This document shows, one piece after another, positions 37,500-47,077 of a stretch of 64,000 nucleotides of DNA. The notes below the pieces were generated by a model, which did no database searches, was not told the DNA's origin, and worked only from the letters and a program-made list of their open reading frames with translations. The DNA is taken from the NCBI RefSeq assembly GCF_000092065.1, contig NC_009374.1:485134-549133 (forward strand). The letters run 5' to 3'. A program made the position numbers and the translations under genes. The stretch comes from Ostreococcus lucimarinus CCE9901 (taxonomy: Eukaryota; Chlorophyta; Mamiellophyceae; Mamiellales; Bathycoccaceae). Each line of letters begins with the position of its first letter. The stretch's first letter is position 1.

Positions 37500-38600
37500 T
37501 TACGGTTCGCCTTCGGCGTTCTCGGATGGTTGCTCCGACGACGCCGAGTCCACGGATCCAATCATGCTGTTCAACGAGCTCACGTCGACCTCGTCCGAAC
37601 CGAGGGCGGTGATTCGCAACTTGTTGTAGTCGTCGTCGGTGGCGCCAAACGTCTCCTTCAACTTGAGTTGCACCTCAGCCCCGTGCGCCTTGTCGATGAA
37701 CTCGTCCAAGTCAGCGAGGTACATCAACTTGGCAAACTTCCCCGCACCGTCGATCTTGCGCTCCATGCCAGATTGCGTCAAACCCGCCAAGTTGGTCATG
37801 AGAGTGCCGTACTTTTTGAACATTCGCTCACCCGTCTCCAATAAGATTTCCTTCATCTCTTCGCTATCCAACCCGCACGCACCCTTGAGCGCCAACACAT
37901 CCGCGACGAAGTCGAGCGTGAACGCCTCTTCCGTGAGCTTGTACCTGAGATACTTGCGGAAGATCTCCGCCGAGGAGTATCCCGTCTTCAACGCGAGACC
38001 TCGCACGACGCCCTTGTTCACGCTCGAGCGCTCGTTGGGGAAAAAGTTCTTCAACCGCTCCACGACCTCCACGTTCTTATTCACCGTCCTCTTCCGTCGC
38101 ATTCGCCCGCTCGTCGCCTTTCGAAACACCTTATAGCACGAGTACGCGAACGTGCTCGCCAAGAAGAAGAACCCCAACGCGCCGAGGTTTCGCAACCCCG
38201 GATTCTCGCTCGCCGCGCGCACGCCCTCGGTCACCCTCCCCAGCACCGTGAGCTCCTCCACCTCCTCTTCCGCGATCTCTTCCTTCAATTCATCGATCGT
38301 CAGCCGCTCTCGCGCGCCCGGCGCGTCCCCGTCCGCGTCCGCGTCCCCGTCCCCGTCCCCGCGCGTCTCGTCCCGCGTCCCCGTCTCGCGTCGTCCCTCG
38401 CCCGCGTCCTCCGCGCGCGCGCCTGCGTCCGCATCGAGTCCCACTCGCGCGTCGTCGCGCGTCTCGCGCGTCTTCGTCGCGCGCGCCTTCGCCATCGCGA
38501 CGACGCGCCGTCGCGCCGATCGCGTCGACCCTCGCCGCGCGTCTCGCGCGCGCGGCGTCGCGCCGACGCGTCGCGACGCCGTCGCGATCGGCCGAAGCAT
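37500..38600 (-). CDS. Plastid-targeted membrane protein of unknown function
   Basis: 366 aa from the Met at 38600. The first 45 residues, MLRPIATASRRVGATPRARD onward, are Arg/Ser/Thr/Ala-rich as in plastid transit peptides. A disordered, Asp/Gly/Glu-rich region follows up to about residue 110. A helix carries ELKEEIAEEEVEELTVLGRV and precedes one predicted membrane segment, NLGALGFFFLASTFAYSCY. The C-terminal 200 residues are helical and soluble: FFPNERSSVNKGVVRGLALK, EIFRKYLRYKLTEEAFTLDF, LLETGERMFKKYGTLMTNLA. The last part resembles conserved plant plastid proteins of unknown role, but I cannot name the family. The open frame extends upstream into the SF3A2 gene and is not believed. A 27-nt sequence shared with 48512-48538 lies 113 bp upstream of the start. 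Confidence 0.7.
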   Translation of the reverse strand: MLRPIATASRRVGATPRARDARRGSTRSARRRVVAMAKARATKTRETRDDARVGLDADAGARAEDAGEGRRETGTRDETRGDGDGDADADGDAPGARERLTIDELKEEIAEEEVEELTVLGRVTEGVRAASENPGLRNLGALGFFFLASTFAYSCYKVFRKATSGRMRRKRTVNKNVEVVERLKNFFPNERSSVNKGVVRGLALKTGYSSAEIFRKYLRYKLTEEAFTLDFVADVLALKGACGLDSEEMKEILLETGERMFKKYGTLMTNLAGLTQSGMERKIDGAGKFAKLMYLADLDEFIDKAHGAEVQLKLKETFGATDDDYNKLRITALGSDEVDVSSLNSMIGSVDSASSEQPSENAEGEP

Positions 38601-38713
38601 CGCGACGTCCGCGCCGATCGCTGTTCGCGAGATCGGTCGTCGCGTCGCGCGCGTCGCCGTGTGCGACGCGCGCGCGACGACCGATCGGGGATCGACGATT
38701 CGGAGAGCGACGT

Positions 38714-38740
38714 GCGGTCGGTCGCGTATGGGTAAACAGT
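38714..38740 (+). repeat. 27-nt dispersed repeat, copy 1
   Basis: Identical over 27 nt to 48512-48538; the core reads GTATGGGTAAACAGT. It lies between the divergent plastid protein and SF3A2 genes, 144 nt upstream of the SF3A2 ATG. It contains an ATG that opens a seven-codon reading frame (MGKQCGV). Confidence 0.85.
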
Positions 38741-38883
38741 GCGGGGTGTAATAACAGTGCGTCCCGATTCGCGATTCGCGCGCGCGACGCCCGCCGCGAC
38801 ACCGCGCCTCGCGTCGCGTCGCGCGCGGCCGAGACCGAGACCGAACCGCGAGACCTCGTAAACAGGGCGACGGACCCGCCGTC

Positions 38884-39645
38884 ATGTCGTTCATGGACGC
38901 GCGCGAGCACGGGTCGAAGATCGGCGGCGGGGGCGTGGCGTCGGCGAGCCAGGGCGCGGTGGATCGGCGCGAGCGCCTGCGACGGTTGGCGCTGGAGACG
39001 ATCGATCTGGCGAAAGATCCGTACTTCATGCGGAATCATCTCGGGTCGTACGAGTGCAAGCTGTGCCTGACGATGCACGCGAACGAGGGGAATTACCTGG
39101 CGCACACGCAGGGGAAGCGACACCAACAAAATTTGGCGAAACGCGCGGCGAGGGACGCGAAGGACGCGGACGCGAGCTTCGGGAAGTCGAAAACGGCGAC
39201 GATACAGCCGAGGAAGACGATGAAGATCGGACGACCCGGGTACAGGGTGACGAAACAGTACGATAGAAGGACGCGACAGCGGAGCCTGTTGTTTCAGGTG
39301 GACTACCCCGAACGCGAGCTCGGAACCAAGCCGAGGTATCGGTTCATGTCGGCGTACGAACAGAAAGTCGAGGCGTGGGATAAGCGGTATCAGTACGTGC
39401 TGTTCGCGTGCGAACCGTACGAGACGATTGGGTTCAAAATTCCAAACGTGGACGTGGACAAGGCGGGACGGGATAAATTTTTCACGCACTGGGACGAGGA
39501 CGTCAAGACGTACACGTGTCAGTTGACGTTTCGTCGCGTCGACGGCGACGGCGCGCCCCGCGGCGGTGGAATGCCGCGCGGTGGCATACCGCCGCCGCCG
39601 ATGGTGGGCGGATTACCGCCGCCGCCGCCGCCGCCGGTTCGCTGA
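38884..39645 (+). CDS. SF3A2: Splicing factor 3A subunit 2 (SF3A2 / PRP11)
   Basis: 253 aa. The sequence matches the family from the first residues, MSFMDAREHGSKIGGGGVAS. A C2H2-type zinc finger lies at about residues 56-85 (YECKLCLTMHANEGNYLAHT then GKRH). The block KIGRPGYRVTKQYDRRTRQR follows, then the conserved RYRFMSAYEQKVE and FKIPNVDVDK. The C-terminus is a short Gly/Pro-rich tail ending in a proline run, much shorter than the animal heptad-repeat tail. SF3a belongs to the 17S U2 snRNP and helps U2 bind the branch site, in keeping with the strict branch boxes in this window. The gene diverges from the plastid protein gene with 283 bp between start codons. Confidence 0.95.
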   Translation: MSFMDAREHGSKIGGGGVASASQGAVDRRERLRRLALETIDLAKDPYFMRNHLGSYECKLCLTMHANEGNYLAHTQGKRHQQNLAKRAARDAKDADASFGKSKTATIQPRKTMKIGRPGYRVTKQYDRRTRQRSLLFQVDYPERELGTKPRYRFMSAYEQKVEAWDKRYQYVLFACEPYETIGFKIPNVDVDKAGRDKFFTHWDEDVKTYTCQLTFRRVDGDGAPRGGGMPRGGIPPPPMVGGLPPPPPPPVR

Positions 39646-39948
39646 GACGCCCGCTCGAGGGCGATTTTAGAGTATAGTTTACGGATTGCAAGTAGAGAGT
39701 GTAGCGTCCGCGCGTCGCGCGCATCGAGGACAACGATCGTGTCGTCATCGCGAACCCACCGAAAACGCGCGCGCGTCGCCGACATCGCGTCGACCTCGAA
39801 ACCGCGTCCGCTCGTCGAGGGGACCGAGCGCGGCGTCCCGTTCCACCCGCGGCGCGCGCTACCACCGCACACCGCCGCGCGTCGCGGGTCCTCGCGCACC
39901 GTCACCGTCGCGCATCTATCATCAGCAAATTCTGCGCGATCGAGCGCC
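39646..39948. other. Gap between SF3A2 and the coiled-coil gene
   Basis: 303 bp. The coiled-coil frame is open from about 39739 to its first ATG at 39949, so part of this could be coding if the gene has a non-ATG start or an unseen exon. No other structure recognised. Confidence 0.5.
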
Positions 39949-40830
39949 ATGCACGCGCGCGCGGCGATCGTTTCGGCGTCGGCGTCGATCGCGAGGGGAA
40001 CTGAATCGTCCCATTCCGAACCATTCGTCCCGAGCGCGCGCGTCGTCGACGAGAACGCGCACGCGGAACTGAGATGCGCGGGAAAGACGTCTCGAGAAGA
40101 GCTTTCTCCATCGCAGCGCGCTCGGGCCTTAGCGGGGATAATGGACGCGGCGTCGGCGCTCGGGACGCGCGCGCCGCTGTCGCCGCTGGGCAACGGAACG
40201 ACGCCGCTGCGCCGGGCGCGATCGCTCATGGCCGAGGCGGCGACGACTTCGGCGGCGAATGGACTGAAACAGATTAGGGCATCGCGCGCGAATCGCGCGT
40301 CGTCCGCGGGCGCGCGTGACGCGGAAGAGAACTTGGACGCGCTCGAGGACGAAGCGCCGCGACGCGCCGCGAGCGACGCTGCTAGCGTGGCGTCGGCGAG
40401 CGCCCTTGACGCGGCGAACGCGATCGCGAAATATGCCGATCGCGAGCGGCAGCTCGTGGCGTTCATGAAGGAGATGGCTTCGAGCGCTGACGCTCGATTG
40501 AACGACGCGCTCGACGCGTTGAGCGCGAGCGAGGCGCAGCGCGAGGAAGAGCTCGCGGCGATGGCGCTCGCCGCGGACGCCGAGCGCGAGGCGTTGGAGT
40601 TTTCCATACTTCTCGAAAATAAGGCGCGCGTGAAAGAGCGCGAGCGCGTGGTCGAGCTCGAGACTTTGCTCGCTCTGAAGCAGCGCGAGATTGACGCGCT
40701 CGCCGCCGAGCGCGGCGGCGCCCGGCCGAGCGCCGCCGCCGTTCGGTACGCCGCGAACGTGCGCGACGAAGTCAAAGCCATCTTACGAGCAGAGTTTAAG
40801 CGCGAGCTCGCGGACGAGCTCCTGAAGTAG
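39949..40830 (+). CDS. Alanine-rich coiled-coil protein, function unknown
   Basis: 293 aa from the first ATG at 39949. The frame is open from about 39739 without an ATG, so a non-ATG start or an unseen first exon is possible. The N-terminal half is Ala/Ser/Arg-rich and disordered (TPLRRARSLMAEAATTS). The C-terminal half (about residues 130-290) is a clear coiled coil: YADRERQLVAFMKEMASS, SASEAQREEELAAMALAADA, KERERVVELETLLALKQREI. It ends in a helix RYAANVRDEVKAILRAEFKR. The strand choice rests on this coherent heptad pattern; an antisense ORF covers the same region but reads as Ser/Ala noise and runs over SF3A2. No family recognised. Confidence 0.55.
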   Translation: MHARAAIVSASASIARGTESSHSEPFVPSARVVDENAHAELRCAGKTSREELSPSQRARALAGIMDAASALGTRAPLSPLGNGTTPLRRARSLMAEAATTSAANGLKQIRASRANRASSAGARDAEENLDALEDEAPRRAASDAASVASASALDAANAIAKYADRERQLVAFMKEMASSADARLNDALDALSASEAQREEELAAMALAADAEREALEFSILLENKARVKERERVVELETLLALKQREIDALAAERGGARPSAAAVRYAANVRDEVKAILRAEFKRELADELLK

Positions 40831-41101
40831 GCGTGTATTACATTAAGCGTTAGCGAGCGGCGCCAGGCGCCTCGAAGAAACAAAGCCCCAACGAACCTCG
40901 GCACTTCGAGCCGCCGTCTCGATCGTTTCGACCGTGCGACGCGCGCGAGCGTACGCGCGCACGTCAAGCGAACGTCGAGCGCGGTGTGCGAACGACGTAC
41001 GCGTCGATTTGCGCGCGTCGACGGCTGCACGAGACACTGAAACGCGTCGGACGATTTGATTTGCATTTGCAAACTCTTTTTGATTGGACTCTGCGAACGC
41101 G

Positions 41102-41584
41102 ATGAGCACGCCCGCGAGAAAGCGCCTGATGCGTGACTTCAAACGCTTACAAACCGACCCGCCGGCTGGAATCAGCGGAACGCCGAGCGAATCGAACATC
41201 ATGGCGTGGCACGCGGTGATCTTCGGGCCCGAGGGAACGCCGTGGGAAGGCGGAACGTTTAAATTAACGATCGCGTTCAGCGAGGAGTACCCGAACAAGG
41301 CACCCGTGGTGAAGTTTGTGACTAAAATGTTCCACCCGAACGTGTACAACGACGGATCGATCTGTTTGGACATTTTACAAAATCAGTGGAGTCCGATTTA
41401 CGACGTCGGGGCTATTTTGACGAGCATACAGTCGCTGTTGTGCGACCCGAATCCGAATTCCCCGGCGAATTCCGAGGCCGCGGCGCTGTATAACGAAAAC
41501 CGACGCGCGTATAACAAGAGGGTGAGCGCGTGCGTGGAGGATTCTTGGTTGGAGATCGGCGCGAGCGGAGCGACGGCGTCTTGA
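41102..41584 (+). CDS. RAD6: Ubiquitin-conjugating enzyme E2, RAD6/UBC2 type
   Basis: 160 aa. The start [20 protein letters not shown] is the standard RAD6 N-terminus (the frame is open six codons upstream but begins with TTG). The HPN motif and active-site cysteine are present in [20 protein letters not shown]. The family-typical [20 protein letters not shown] and [19 protein letters not shown] follow. RAD6 with RAD18 ubiquitinates PCNA for damage bypass, and with Bre1-type E3s ubiquitinates histone H2B. The C-terminus is short, lacking the acidic tail of budding-yeast Rad6, as in plants. The neighbouring downstream gene is MutY, also in DNA repair; there is no evidence that they are co-transcribed. 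Confidence 0.94.
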   Translation: MSTPARKRLMRDFKRLQTDPPAGISGTPSESNIMAWHAVIFGPEGTPWEGGTFKLTIAFSEEYPNKAPVVKFVTKMFHPNVYNDGSICLDILQNQWSPIYDVGAILTSIQSLLCDPNPNSPANSEAAALYNENRRAYNKRVSACVEDSWLEIGASGATAS

Positions 41585-41783
41585 CGAATCAAAACGAGGA
41601 AACGCACAATAGCATTTCGACGAGCGCAGCTCGTGACGCGAGTTCACGCGCGCGCTCGTCGATTCGAACGATTTTTATCATCCAAAAGCGCGAACTTTGT
41701 CGCGCATTAGCAGCATTTGTACAATCCATTGAACGATTTTCATTCAAACGCGTCTTCGACAGCTCGTCGCGGCTTGCGTCAGA

Positions 41784-43496
41784 ATGCGACGCATCGTCGC
41801 GCGGCGCGCCCTCGTCGACTTTCGCGCGCGCCCGTCGCTCGCGCGAATCCGCGCGCGAGCGAGCGAGGCGTCATCGCGGCGAGTCACAGACGCACAGACG
41901 TCCAAAGTCGTCAAAACATCTTCGACTCGAAGCTTTGCGACTCACGCGATGGCGTCGGAGGCCGAGCTCGTGACGCGCGTGGACGCGAACGAGGCGCGAA
42001 CGACGGACGAAGACGCGCGTGCGTCGCTATTGCGTTGGTACGACGCGAATAAGCGCTCGCTACCGTGGCGAAGACGAGGGAAACAACGCAAATGGATTAA
42101 GATTGAGGCGCTCGCGGAGGACGCGGCGACGCCGTCGCGAGACGTCGCCGCGGCGGCGACGCTGTGGCGCGAGCGCGCATTCGAGAGCGACGGTGAGGAC
42201 GGAGAAGCGAGCGTGCTCGCACGGATGAGCGATGATCAGTACGCGTACGGTATACTGGTGTCGGAAATTATGAGTCAACAGACGCAAATCGAACGTGTCG
42301 CCGAGTACTGGCGGCGATGGACCGCGCGATGGCCCACGGCGGAAGCGCTCGCGGAGGCTACGATCGAGGAAGTGAACGAGGAGTGGGCTGGGTTGGGATA
42401 CTATCGCCGCGCGAAGTTTTTGTTGAACGGCGCGATTTATGTGCGGGATGCGCTGAAAGGGAAGTACCCGCGAGACGTCGAGGGATTGTCGAAGATTCCG
42501 GGCGTCGGCCCGTACACGGCGAGCGCGGTGGCGAGCATCGCGTTCGGCGCGAAGACGGCGGCGGTGGACGGGAACGTGTATCGCGTTATCACTCGGGCGA
42601 AGATGATCAAGGGTGATCCACTCAAAGGCGACGCCGCGAAAGAGATTCGACGCGTCGCGGATGCATTCGTGGACGCCGAGCGCCCTGGCGACTTCAACCA
42701 AGCGATGATGGAGCTCGGCGCGATGGTTTGCGCTCCGCAGAATCCCAAGTGCGATTCGTGCCCGATATCGATGTGGTGCGGCGGGTTCGCGAAACAACGT
42801 GAAACGAGCGGGGTGTTTAAGGTAACCGCATTTCCAGAGACGGCGAAGAAGGCGGAAAAGCGTCAAGAGCAGCGCGCGTTCGTCGTCTTGAGGCGTACGG
42901 CGCCGGCGGACGCCGACGCCAAGCCTGAATACGAGTATTTACTCTCCAAACGCCCCGAAGGTGGTTTATTAGGCGGGCTTTGGGAGTTCCCCAACGCCCT
43001 GATCGCGATAGAATCTGACGACGCCTTCGCGCTGCGGCCAAAGTCTGACGTTCGAGACGCCCAAGACGCCCTGTGCGAAGAACTCGGCGCGTCCTCGCGC
43101 CGAAACGTCGACGCCGTCGCGGGCAAAGCCGTGCACGTCTTTTCGCACATTCGCCAAGTCATGCACTACCAGCTCGTCGATTGCGTTCCACTCGATGCGA
43201 CTGGAGCGAACGGCGACGACGTCGTCTCGCGAAACGTGCCCGAGCGCGAACTCAAATGGTTCCCCGCGCGCGCGTTCGAAGAATCCGGCGTCTTCTCCTC
43301 TGGCGTCGTCAAGGTGTACGCCAAGTGCGCCGTGACTTCGGTCGCGCGCGCCAAGCCCAACGCCTCGGGCGCGCAGAAACGTCTTCGCGATGCGGGTGCG
43401 TCGCGCGAGATCGACGCTTCGCAAACTTCCATCAAAGCCTTCTTCGGGTCCGCCGCGCCGGCTTCGCCAGCCCCTGGCACTCGCGGGGGGACGTAA
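41784..43496 (+). CDS. MUTYH: Adenine DNA glycosylase (MutY / MUTYH)
   Basis: 570 aa. It removes adenine mispaired with 8-oxoguanine. The first 55 residues look like an organelle targeting peptide, with a second Met at residue 56. The catalytic glutamate lies in VSEIMSQQTQIERV, followed by WAGLGYYRRAKFLL. The helix-hairpin-helix is IPGVGPYTASAVASIAFG and the catalytic aspartate lies in AVDGNVYRV. The 4Fe-4S cluster loop is C-x6-C-x2-C-x5-C (CAPQNPKCDSCPISMWC). The C-terminal part, from about residue 360, has the Nudix-like 8-oxoG recognition domain (LLGGLWEFPN). A 40-residue insertion (KQRKWIKIEALAED...) after LPWRRRGK, before the catalytic region, is unusual. Its Fe-S cluster would be supplied through MMS19 (18-21 kb in this window). 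Confidence 0.94.
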   Translation: MRRIVARRALVDFRARPSLARIRARASEASSRRVTDAQTSKVVKTSSTRSFATHAMASEAELVTRVDANEARTTDEDARASLLRWYDANKRSLPWRRRGKQRKWIKIEALAEDAATPSRDVAAAATLWRERAFESDGEDGEASVLARMSDDQYAYGILVSEIMSQQTQIERVAEYWRRWTARWPTAEALAEATIEEVNEEWAGLGYYRRAKFLLNGAIYVRDALKGKYPRDVEGLSKIPGVGPYTASAVASIAFGAKTAAVDGNVYRVITRAKMIKGDPLKGDAAKEIRRVADAFVDAERPGDFNQAMMELGAMVCAPQNPKCDSCPISMWCGGFAKQRETSGVFKVTAFPETAKKAEKRQEQRAFVVLRRTAPADADAKPEYEYLLSKRPEGGLLGGLWEFPNALIAIESDDAFALRPKSDVRDAQDALCEELGASSRRNVDAVAGKAVHVFSHIRQVMHYQLVDCVPLDATGANGDDVVSRNVPERELKWFPARAFEESGVFSSGVVKVYAKCAVTSVARAKPNASGAQKRLRDAGASREIDASQTSIKAFFGSAAPASPAPGTRGGT

Positions 43497-43709
43497 GGTG
43501 CCGGGACGAATTGAGTGGAATTCTTCACACACTGACGCGCACCGGCGCTTTCGACGCGCTTTCGACGCCGAAAACGCCGACGTCAGTGAATACAAAGCAC
43601 ACGCACCCGTTCAAATCGTCCGCGCGTCGCACGTCGACGACGCGCGACGGTAAGACGCGTTCCAAGCGCGCTCTTCGGGACATCTGTGTGCGAAGGCATT
43701 CGAGCGAAA

Positions 43710-45401
43710 ATGAGCGCGCGGCGCACGCGCCGTGGACGCGCGAACGGGAAAGACGAAGAAGATGACGTCGATGAAGATGATACGAGGTGCGGCGCGACGA
43801 ATGACGCGATGATGACGCGGCGTTGGGTGATACGAGGGCGATGGCGATTGAGCGGGACGAGCGCGCGAGCGGGACAACCGACGCGAGACGAAAGATGACT
43901 GACGGATGCGCGTGAACGACGTCCACGCCACGGTTTTAGGTCACCGACGACGAGCGATGAACGACAGCAGTCGTCTGGGTTGATGGGAAGCGCGATGAAG
44001 TTGTTTAAATCGTTGAGTAGGAAGGAGCGAGGGGCGAAGCGCGAGCGACTTGAGGAGTCGGCTGAGGACAACGCAAAGCGTGTGAAGTCCTCGGAGGATG
44101 CAAGCGCGAGCGCGAGTCCGTCGGGGGAGGCGCACACACCTCCAGGATCCGTGTTTCGACCGCCCGCGAGCGATGCATCGTTCATCACGAGCTCGATCAG
44201 GAAGTCCACGGCTAGACGCACGGGCTCCGGCGGCGCGGCGGCGGAGCCAGTGGCGCCGACGAATTTAAGCACACGTTTCGGTGGTGACGGCGACGATGGT
44301 CCCACATCGTTGGGTGTGGACGTCCTAGGGTCACCGAAAGTGAAAATCACGCGCTCGGGATCGCGAAAGCTGTTAGACACGATTTTTTCGCCAATGTTTT
44401 CATTTTTTAGCAGCGGAGGGACGAGAAAGCAAGGACGTCGGCCGAAGACGAGAAGGTCCGCCAAGCGCGAAGTCGCGGGACAAAGCGAGCACGCGGATGC
44501 GGAAGAAGCGATTCTAGATATGAAAATGAGTAAGATACACAACGCACTCATTCATAGCGAGGACTTGGATGGCAAAGACGTCGAGTTGTTGGGCGGCGAG
44601 CGGATGTCAGCGAGGGAATACTTGGGGCGTTTTGGGATGACGAGCGAAGAGGCTGCGCACGCGCCGTACGAGGATTATGACGAAGAGTATGATCCGTGGG
44701 CATTCATTTACAATTTGAGGTACTCGTCGCCTTCTGCGGCAGCGCGCGGCCCGAAAGGACCGGTGCTCCCGGCGCGAGACGAGCACGACACTCGGAACAC
44801 ACTCGTGCTCGACTTGGATGAAACGCTGGTGCATTCTAATTTGGAGAACACGGTTGAGAGATGCGACTTTAGTTTTCCAGTCGTCTTCAACGGCGACATG
44901 CATCGGGTGAATGTCAGAAAGCGGCCGCACTTGTCGACGTTCATGGAATTGGTGTCAAAGCAGTACGAAATAGTCGTCTTTACGGCGTCGCAGCAAATAT
45001 ACGCCGACAAGTTGCTCGATATTCTCGACCCTTCGCAAAAGTGGATCAAGCACAGGATCTTCCGCGATTCGTGCGTGCAAATCGATGGGAATTTCATGAA
45101 AGACTTACGCGTGCTCGGCCGGGATCTATCGAGAACGATTATCATCGACAACTCGCCGCAAGCGTTTGGATTACAAGTCGAAAACGGGATCCCGATCGAG
45201 TCGTGGTACGACGACGATGCGGATAATCATTTGCTTTCACTTCTTCCCATACTCAACGAACTCGCCGCCGATACGGACGTGCGCGTGACGCTGGACCGCA
45301 TGTTCAATCTCCGCGAGAGAGTGCGACGCGGCGGTCTGCGTTCCGACGCGTGGAGGCAGGCGATGGGTATAGAAATCGGCGCGCCGCTTCCCCCGGGATG
45401 A
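43710..45401 (+). CDS. FCP1/SCP-type CTD phosphatase-like protein (HAD family)
   Basis: Two exons, 43710-43786 and 43940-45401, giving 512 aa. Exon 1 starts in a good context (AAAATGAGC) and encodes a basic-then-acidic N-terminus ending DEDDT. The 153-nt intron has donor GAG|GTGCGGC, branch box CTGAC at 43899-43903 and acceptor TTTTAG. The split codon (phase 2) reads AGG, and exon 2 stays open through MGSAMKLFKSL. The middle is Ser/Gly-rich and disordered. The catalytic domain (about residues 310-490) has the HAD motif LVLDLDETLVHSN, IVVFTASQQIYADKLLDILD, and IIIDNSPQAFGLQ with IPIESWYDD. This fits the small CTD phosphatase/Dullard (NIF) family, which dephosphorylates RNA polymerase II CTD or lipin-type targets. 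Starting at 43983 without exon 1 is the simpler alternative. Confidence 0.85.
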
Positions 45402-45456
45402 TGAATGAGTGGGATGATAACCGTCGCGTAATATTAGAGATTTGTAGGATTAACGT

Positions 45457-46659
45457 CTAAAGCTTCGCAAGCAACAATTCACCCATCTTCACGCAGCCGA
45501 CGAGCGTCTTGCCTTCCTGCATGATGTCGCCCGTGCGATAGCCATCATCCAAAACATCGTTCACCGCCTTTTCGAGCGCAGACGCGATGCCTTCTTCGCC
45601 GAATTGGTATCGCATCATCATCGCCGCGCTCAAAACTTGCGCCAACGGGTTGGCCTTGTCTTGACCGGCGATATCCGGGGCGCTCCCGTGCACCGGCTCG
45701 TACAAGCCCGGACCCTCCAAGCCGATGGCCGCGGACGGCAACATACCGATCGACCCCGTCAACATGGACGCCGCGTCGGAAAGAATGTCACCGAAGATGT
45801 TACCGGTGACGATGGTGTCGAACTGCGTCGGGTTACGGATGAGTTGCATCGCGGCGTTGTCGACGTACATGTGCGAGAGCTCGACGTCGCTAAACTGCTT
45901 GTGGGTCTCGATGACGCGCTCCTTCCAAAGTTGGCTCACCTCGAGCACGTTCGCCTTTTCGACGGAACACAATCGACCCTTGCGCTTGCGAGCGATTTCA
46001 AACGCCACCTTGGCGATGCGATCGACCTCCGGTTCAGAGTACACCATCGTGTTGAACCCGATGCGTTCGCCCGCGTCGTTCACGCCGAACCCCTTCGGTT
46101 TGCCGAAATAAATCCCACCCGTGAGTTCGCGCACCACCATGATGTCCGTCCCCTCCACGACGTCTCTTCTCAGCGTCGACGCCTCGATGAGCTGCGGCAG
46201 CACGTTCGCCGGTCGCAAGTTCGCGAACACCCCCAGACCCGCCCGCAATCCGAGCAACCCTTGCTCCGGTCGCTCCGCGCTCGGCAGGTTATCCCACTTG
46301 TACCCCCCGATCGCGGCCAGCAGCACGGCGTCGCTCGCCTTGCACATCTCCAGCGTCTCCTCCGGCAGCGGCGTTCCGTGCGCGTCGATCGCGCTCCCGC
46401 CCACGAGTCCCTCCTCGAACGCGAACGCGACGTCCGCCCTCGCGCCCGCCGCCTCGAGCGCGCTCCGCGCCACGCGCATGATCTCCGGCCCGATCCCGTC
46501 TCCCGGCAGGATCGTCACGTTGTACCGCTTCGACGCGTGCATCGCGACGCATCGCGCGCGTCCGCGTCGCGTCGCGTCGCCCGCGCGTCCCGCGCGTCGT
46601 CCGTCGCGCGTCGTCGGCGACGCGCGCGAGGGTTTCGTCGCGACGCGCGTCGTCGCCAT
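45457..46659 (-). CDS. 3-isopropylmalate dehydrogenase, plastid-targeted (leucine synthesis)
   Basis: 400 aa from the Met at 46659. Residues 1-40 are Thr/Arg/Ala-rich and typical of a transit peptide, with a second Met at residue 40. The enzyme domain starts [17 protein letters not shown]. It has [20 protein letters not shown] (substrate loop), [32 protein letters not shown] (Lys-Asp-type metal region), [15 protein letters not shown], and the NAD-specific loop [20 protein letters not shown]. These match LeuB-type enzymes rather than isocitrate dehydrogenase. It oxidises and decarboxylates 3-isopropylmalate in leucine biosynthesis. The open frame extends upstream without meaning. Convergent with the phosphatase gene (55 bp) and divergent from the TPK channel (418 bp). 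Confidence 0.94.
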   Translation of the reverse strand: MATTRVATKPSRASPTTRDGRRAGRAGDATRRGRARCVAMHASKRYNVTILPGDGIGPEIMRVARSALEAAGARADVAFAFEEGLVGGSAIDAHGTPLPEETLEMCKASDAVLLAAIGGYKWDNLPSAERPEQGLLGLRAGLGVFANLRPANVLPQLIEASTLRRDVVEGTDIMVVRELTGGIYFGKPKGFGVNDAGERIGFNTMVYSEPEVDRIAKVAFEIARKRKGRLCSVEKANVLEVSQLWKERVIETHKQFSDVELSHMYVDNAAMQLIRNPTQFDTIVTGNIFGDILSDAASMLTGSIGMLPSAAIGLEGPGLYEPVHGSAPDIAGQDKANPLAQVLSAAMMMRYQFGEEGIASALEKAVNDVLDDGYRTGDIMQEGKTLVGCVKMGELLLAKL

Positions 46660-47077
46660 CGTCGTCGTCGTCCGTCTCGCGTCCGTCGCGGGCGTCGGTC
46701 GCGTTCGGAGCGCGTTCACGCGCGCGTTCGCGGTCGTCGCGGAGACGCGTCGCGGTCTCGCGTCGCGCGCGTCGCGCGGGGCCGTCGATCCGCGCGCGCG
46801 CCCGGCGTCGCTGACTCCCGGGTGTTTAGGGTTGAGGACATCTCCGCGTCGTCGGCGCGCGCGACGACGTCGAGGGGTTCGTTCGCGTTTCGGGCTCCAC
46901 AGTACGATCGAGCATCGCGTATTCCCGCGAGGCGCGGCGGTATATTTACTCCGAACACGAACTCGCCGCGCACGACGTCGACGGGTGGTCGGTTGGACGG
47001 CGCGCGCGCGCGCGAAGCGACGACGGCGCGGCAGACGGCGGCGGACGGGACGCGCGCGACGTCGGGATCGCATCGAT
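46660..47077. promoter_or_regulatory. Divergent promoter, isopropylmalate dehydrogenase / TPK channel
   Basis: This 418-bp gap contains no gene that I can support. It holds a telo-box (TTTAGGGTT at 46825-46833, AACCCTAAA on the other strand), a TGACTC bZIP-type core at 46812-46817, and a TATA-like TATATTTA at 46941-46948, about 130 bp before the channel ATG. Roles are inferred from motif likeness only. Confidence 0.5.

Noticed and set aside
39519-41072. Long antisense ORF (517 aa) across the coiled-coil gene and the end of SF3A2
   Set aside because: It overlaps a secure gene, and its Ser/Ala/Arg composition is typical of the complement of GC-rich coding DNA; the plus-strand frame has regular heptads.
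43600-43620. GTTCAAATC resembling a tRNA T-loop
   Set aside because: No cloverleaf can be formed with the flanking sequence.
43583-44551. Minus-strand ORF of 322 aa over the 5' part of the CTD phosphatase gene
   Set aside because: It conflicts with the spliced phosphatase model, which is supported by splice signals and a conserved catalytic domain.
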